Below, one piece after another: positions 59,099-61,866 of a DNA stretch of 61,866 nucleotides. Under the pieces are notes generated by a model. It searched no databases and was not told where the DNA came from. It saw nothing but the letters and a program-made list of their open reading frames with translations. Position 1 is the first letter of the stretch. Every line of letters begins with the position of its first letter. Source of the DNA: an uncultured Bacteroidia bacterium (GTDB lineage: Bacteria; Bacteroidota; Bacteroidia; Bacteroidales; F082); assembly GCA_902785755.1 (NCBI GenBank), contig CACZZO010000019.1, positions 1 through 61,866 of the forward strand. The letters are read 5' to 3'. The position numbers and the translations under genes are program-made.

Positions 59099-60100
59099 TC
59101 ACTCTGTTTTCCGTAATCGTTGTTGCAATATTTCCATCCGTTTCAGCAAATCATCAAAGTTCAGCGAATGGCCGTGTATAAAATGCTGTTGCAAATCCTG
59201 ATAATCCAGCCTCCACGCCGCCAAACATGAATCGGGCGGAACTATGGCGATGTATGGCGGGTAGTTCTTGTCGTAATCGGCATACGAAACATGATAGAAT
59301 TTCCGTCTGTGTTCCACGACCTTCTCGTACAAAACCCTATCAGAAAGGGCTTTTTCTCCAAAAGGCGTGTCCATCAGTTTCTCCAAATCGTACAGATGCC
59401 TCGACATCCTCAAACTTCGTGGGTCTTGCTTTTGGAACTCCTCACAAAGCAGAAAAGCCTTCTCCAAGAAAGTACGCTCCGGCATCACCACGGGTATAAG
59501 ACAGGTTGCATCTCCATCTTCTTCCGAAAACTTGTCTTGTATCATTGAATTGATGGCACGCACCTCAAACGGCTCCTTCATTGAAAGACAACTAATTTCA
59601 ATTTTCACTCGAGCAGGCATGTAGGGAGAACTGCCGTCAGAAACACTCTCGTAATTCACATAAAGCACTGTCGGGTCGGCATCCGTCGAAATGACATTTC
59701 CATCTTCATCAACAGTTCTTGATGCAACCGCAAACCCATGCAGCCCCATTTGTGCCAATATGCTTTCCAGCTGTATAGCCAAGTCGTTGATGACATATTT
59801 GTGGCACTTTTTCCGCAAAGTCTTCAACTGGTTGTTATTGGCGATGTTGTCGGTAAAGAATGTGTGGTCGATAGTCAAGTCAATGTCCTCCGAAAACCGT
59901 TCAATCAGGCTCCACCCCTTGCTTAGGCTTGTACCGCCCTTAAACTCCAAATATGGTGCGCAATCTGTTTCAAACAAAGCTTTCAACGCCATCGTCACCC
60001 ACCAGTCTTTTTCAACAGCATAGTCGGGAAGATGGATGCTGTCGGCGACTTGTTGAAGCATCACTTTCCTTTCTTCGATATTATGTTCAAGCCAATTCAT
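59099..60100 (-). CDS. AbiEii-type nucleotidyltransferase toxin
   Basis: A 333-residue nucleotidyltransferase of the AbiEii family, with FKGGTSLSKGWSLIERFSEDIDLTID (GGxSLxK and SEDIDL motifs, near residues 53-78) and the later ARVKIEISCLS and PERTFLEKAFLL segments. AbiEii/MenT-type toxins add nucleotides to tRNA, halting growth on phage infection. The antitoxin gene overlaps its start by 14 bp. Confidence 0.92.
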   Translation of the reverse strand: MNWLEHNIEERKVMLQQVADSIHLPDYAVEKDWWVTMALKALFETDCAPYLEFKGGTSLSKGWSLIERFSEDIDLTIDHTFFTDNIANNNQLKTLRKKCHKYVINDLAIQLESILAQMGLHGFAVASRTVDEDGNVISTDADPTVLYVNYESVSDGSSPYMPARVKIEISCLSMKEPFEVRAINSMIQDKFSEEDGDATCLIPVVMPERTFLEKAFLLCEEFQKQDPRSLRMSRHLYDLEKLMDTPFGEKALSDRVLYEKVVEHRRKFYHVSYADYDKNYPPYIAIVPPDSCLAAWRLDYQDLQQHFIHGHSLNFDDLLKRMEILQQRLRKTE

Positions 60101-60719
60101 TTTCGTTCTGCTTGATGATTTCAGAAATGAGTTTTCTTACCCAAATGGGAGCGGTTTTCAAATCGTCAATAAAGGTACTCTTGTCGAGGTGCTTTTTCAA
60201 CAATGCTGCTATCGTTTGCTTGTGTTCCTCGGTTACGTTATCCTTGCCGATGGATTTCAGAGCTTGTATCAATGTCGCCATAAAAGCGTTTTTGCAAGCG
60301 AAATTGCGGGGAACGCTTCTTTTCAGTGTGATGGTTTGCCCTCGCAACACTATTTTTCGTGCAGAGCCAGAGGTCAGGTAGACATAACGGGTTGGCACTT
60401 GTGTTGACAAGCCCAAGCGATTCTCCGCCGTTGCGCCAGTGGGCAGTATTTGTGCATTGTCGCGCCGTGCTATCGCCTTGACCAGCTCCTCAACCGAAGG
60501 ATACAACACGCCAAATTTCGTTTCAATCGGTTTGTAATAGATGCCGTTGGCGATGCGAAGCAGCAATCCATCATCGACACACTCCGAAAGTAAACGACTG
60601 ATAAACACATCGTTACCATGCTGTGCGAAGTCGGAAATGAAATATACCGTTCCCGCTTTATCACGCTTGATTCGATTTCTGATGTTTTCTGCAATACACA
60701 TCGATTGACAACTTTCCAA
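60087..60719 (-). CDS. AbiEi-type antitoxin and autorepressor
   Basis: A 210-residue protein of the AbiEi/DUF6088 type: an N-terminal winged helix (IRNRIKRDKAGTVYFISDFAQHGNDVFISRLLSECVDDGLLLRIANGIYY) and a C-terminal antitoxin region. AbiEi represses its own promoter; the inverted repeat GTAGAA...TTCTAC lies right at its start (60720-60746). Confidence 0.88.
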   Translation of the reverse strand: MESCQSMCIAENIRNRIKRDKAGTVYFISDFAQHGNDVFISRLLSECVDDGLLLRIANGIYYKPIETKFGVLYPSVEELVKAIARRDNAQILPTGATAENRLGLSTQVPTRYVYLTSGSARKIVLRGQTITLKRSVPRNFACKNAFMATLIQALKSIGKDNVTEEHKQTIAALLKKHLDKSTFIDDLKTAPIWVRKLISEIIKQNENELA

Positions 60720-60746
60720 GTAGAATATTTTTGCAAAATTTTCTAC
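60720..60746 (-). promoter_or_regulatory. Inverted-repeat operator of the AbiE pair
   Basis: GTAGAA and TTCTAC outer arms with further pairing ATTTT/AAAAT around a TGC centre, directly between the -7 element (TATTTTTG, minus strand, about 60760) and the AbiEi start codon. Confidence 0.7.
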
Positions 60747-60757
60747 CTAATTCAGCC

Positions 60758-60788
60758 GCAAAAATACACATTTTCCGAAAAACAACAA
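60758..60788 (-). repeat. 31-bp direct repeat containing a promoter (copy A)
   Basis: Thirty-one bases are identical to 61462-61492. On the minus strand each copy contains TTGTTG as -33 and TATTTTTG as -7 element, so a whole promoter is duplicated. Confidence 0.75.
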
Positions 60789-60810
60789 GAATCCCGAAGT
60801 AACCCAACAC

Positions 60811-60930
60811 AAAAAACAAAGCCACCACGGAAAAGTGATGGCTCGTTTATGTTGAGGCTCGAAACGACCGTAATGGCCATAAAGGTTGTCATCCTTTCTG
60901 TGAATTCCTCTGATTGACGTTGCAAAAATA
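60811..60930 (-). promoter_or_regulatory. Orphan attenuator-like leader
   Basis: On the minus strand a promoter (TATTTTTG, 60923-60930) is followed by a small ORF at 60892 (MTTFMAITVVSSLNIN...), rich in T, I and V, whose reading frame runs through a hairpin GCCATCAC/GTGGTGGC (60821-60842) and a T-rich tail. This is the layout of thr/ilv-type leader peptides with attenuator. No amino-acid synthesis gene follows; AbiE does. It looks like a leader separated from its operon. Confidence 0.45.
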
Positions 60931-61161
60931 CTACTTTTTTCGTTCTCTGCAACGGTGTATTGTTGTTTTTTTTATTCAAACACGATTGACCACCAATTTG
61001 CCACGAAATTGAAAATTCGACGAAGTCAATTTTTCAATAATAATTTCTGGACAATTAACTCCGTCGAAATCTCCGATTCGGCGCTAGCCAATCTGCGATT
61101 TCGTGGATCATTAGCTTCGCTGAATCTACGATTTCATGGGCATTCGTGTTGAATATAAGAC

Positions 61162-61431
61162 TTACCGCCGCAACTTGATTTCCTCATCGCTGCAAAGCTT
61201 ATGCACCTTGTTTCGGATGTAGTCTTCGAGGCTTTGGACGTTTTTCTTGTTGACCAGCGGTCAAAGCAGTTGCGTCAAATCATAATGAAACATAGCTCGA
61301 AAAAAGTTGGCATCAGCCTTTACGCGCTTTCTTTCCTCTTCCGACGCTTTCTCGTTCTTTTCCATTTCAGCAAAAAAAGCGAGGGCATCCGAGCCTTCCA
61401 ACACTGGTGTTGCTTCTATCGGTTTTGCCAT
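61162..61431 (-). pseudogene. Small gene interrupted by an in-frame TGA
   Basis: From ATG at 61431 the frame reads MAKPIEATPVLEGSDALAFF ... HYDLTQLL, then TGA at 61261-61263, then continues without another stop as PLVNKKNVQSLEDYIRNKVH and ends at 61162. The frame and composition continue across the stop, so a sense codon (for example CGA) was probably lost. The MAKPIEATP start is typical of small antitoxin-like Bacteroidota proteins. It is preceded by the duplicated promoter at 61462-61492. Confidence 0.6.
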
Positions 61432-61461
61432 AATCTTTTCTCCTTTCAATGATTTCCGCTT

Positions 61462-61492
61462 GCAAAAATACACATTTTCCGAAAAACAACAA
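61462..61492 (-). repeat. 31-bp direct repeat containing a promoter (copy B)
   Basis: Identical with 60758-60788; it stands upstream of the interrupted small gene as copy A stands upstream of AbiEi. Confidence 0.75.
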
Positions 61493-61497
61493 CGACT

Positions 61498-61548
61498 TCA
61501 AAAACGTTTCAACCTGATCTCCTCATCGCAGCAAAGCTTGAACTTCAT
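61498..61548 (-). pseudogene. Remnant of a second copy of the small gene's C-terminus
   Basis: The minus-strand frame MKFKLCCDEEIRLKRF resembles the end of the interrupted gene (VHKLCSDEEIKLRR). Only about 16 codons remain, wedged between the Sel1 gene and the duplicated promoter. Confidence 0.45.
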
Positions 61549-61550
61549 CT

Positions 61551-61866
61551 CTAAACATCACGAATTTGCGCGTCTAACTCTTCTTCTGTCGGGCGGGGAA
61601 TGCCATTCTCGTTGATTAGGTCGATAGCACGTTGCCAATCTTGATCAGCTGCTGCATACAAATACCATGCTCCAATAATTGGATTACACTCAACGCCGTG
61701 ACCTTCAAAATAGCAGATTCCCAACTGCGTTTGGGCATCAGGTTCCTCCTGTTCGGCGGCTTTTTCTAACCAAGGCACTGCTTTATCATATTCTTCCCTA
61801 TTGTAAAACTGCATCCCATAGCAAAATTGGCCGTCAGCGTTTCCCGCTTCAGCCGCCATTTTATAG
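61551..61866 (-). CDS. Sel1-repeat protein (5' part outside the window)
   Basis: At least 102 residues with Sel1 repeats (AAEAGNADGQFCYGMQFYNREEYDKAVPWLEKAAEQEEPDAQTQLGICYFEGHG split over two units). The frame continues beyond the window edge (codons for Y and K precede the first Met), so the real start probably lies outside. Confidence 0.8.
   Translation of the reverse strand, partial: YKMAAEAGNADGQFCYGMQFYNREEYDKAVPWLEKAAEQEEPDAQTQLGICYFEGHGVECNPIIGAWYLYAAADQDWQRAIDLINENGIPRPTEEELDAQIRDV

Overview
The window looks like chromosomal DNA of a gut- or rumen-type Bacteroidales bacterium (phylum Bacteroidota). The evidence is the promoter style (many -7 elements of the form TAnnTTTG a short way upstream of genes), almost no Shine-Dalgarno sites, PepSY-like (BLIP) periplasmic proteins, DUF2027/Smr, DUF2490, DUF4956 and VTC genes, a BspA-type leucine-rich-repeat protein, and a tmRNA encoding the tag GENNYALAA. 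No ribosomal RNA, CRISPR array or integrase/transposase gene is visible.

Layout. (1) 0.2-3.1 kb: a secreted deacetylase-like protein and purN. (2) 3.1-15.4 kb: an accessory block with two paralogous AAA ATPases (one frameshifted), a DUF1643-like protein, a RhuM-Fic fusion, an archaeal-type ATPase behind a 15-bp tandem repeat array, two unknown genes, a structured RNA in front of a NucS-like nuclease, a BspA-like LRR protein, a WYL regulator and a PIN toxin-antitoxin pair. (3) 15.5-26.1 kb: YitT, tRNA-Arg, a two-component system followed by three PepSY-like genes, a DUF2027/Smr protein, a type II restriction-modification pair, and an MbnP/MbnH-like pair. (4) 26.2-29.3 kb: a RelE/ParE-type toxin-antitoxin pair, a small glycan cluster (ATP-grasp, hexapeptide transferase), and an XRE regulator preceded by a second copy of the structured RNA. 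(5) 29.4-45.6 kb: mostly housekeeping genes (radical SAM, pepT, a VTC/DUF4956/DUF2490 cluster, MarR, an alpha-oxoamine synthase, SDR, VOC, Tim44-like and SPFH zinc-ribbon proteins, LOG, FGE, sigma-54-type regulator) with two tRNAs and several intergenic repeats. (6) 45.8-57.5 kb: tmRNA and an approx. 11.2-kb island bounded by a 15-bp direct repeat of the tmRNA 3' end. It carries NADAR, an EssC/FtsK-like triple-ATPase-domain protein, a WXG100-sized helical protein, Sel1 and coiled-coil proteins, a second WYL regulator and a seven-gene operon of unknown function. (7) 57.5-61.9 kb: a cupin, a rhodanese/metallo-hydrolase lipoprotein, an AbiE toxin-antitoxin pair with an inverted-repeat operator, an orphan attenuator-like leader, a broken small gene and a partial Sel1 gene.

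Two signals cut across these regions. First, nine promoters in blocks 2 and 6 carry the same bipartite inverted repeat (a 6-bp arm such as TGTGYM, exactly 7 bp, then an arm such as GGCASA) ending 6-10 bp before the -7 element. This joins both AAA ATPases, the RhuM-Fic gene, the DUF1643-like locus, NADAR, the EssC-like operon and a WYL gene into one apparent regulon, and WYL proteins are the obvious candidate regulators. Second, two diverged copies of an approx. 215-nt structured RNA (10183-10396 + and 29031-29251 -) share a multi-helix fold with compensatory changes. Each can form an alternative long-range helix just before a T-rich tail, and each sits about 30-40 bp upstream of a gene for a likely nucleic-acid-acting protein. 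I do not recognise the family; 6S RNA is the main alternative for a single copy.
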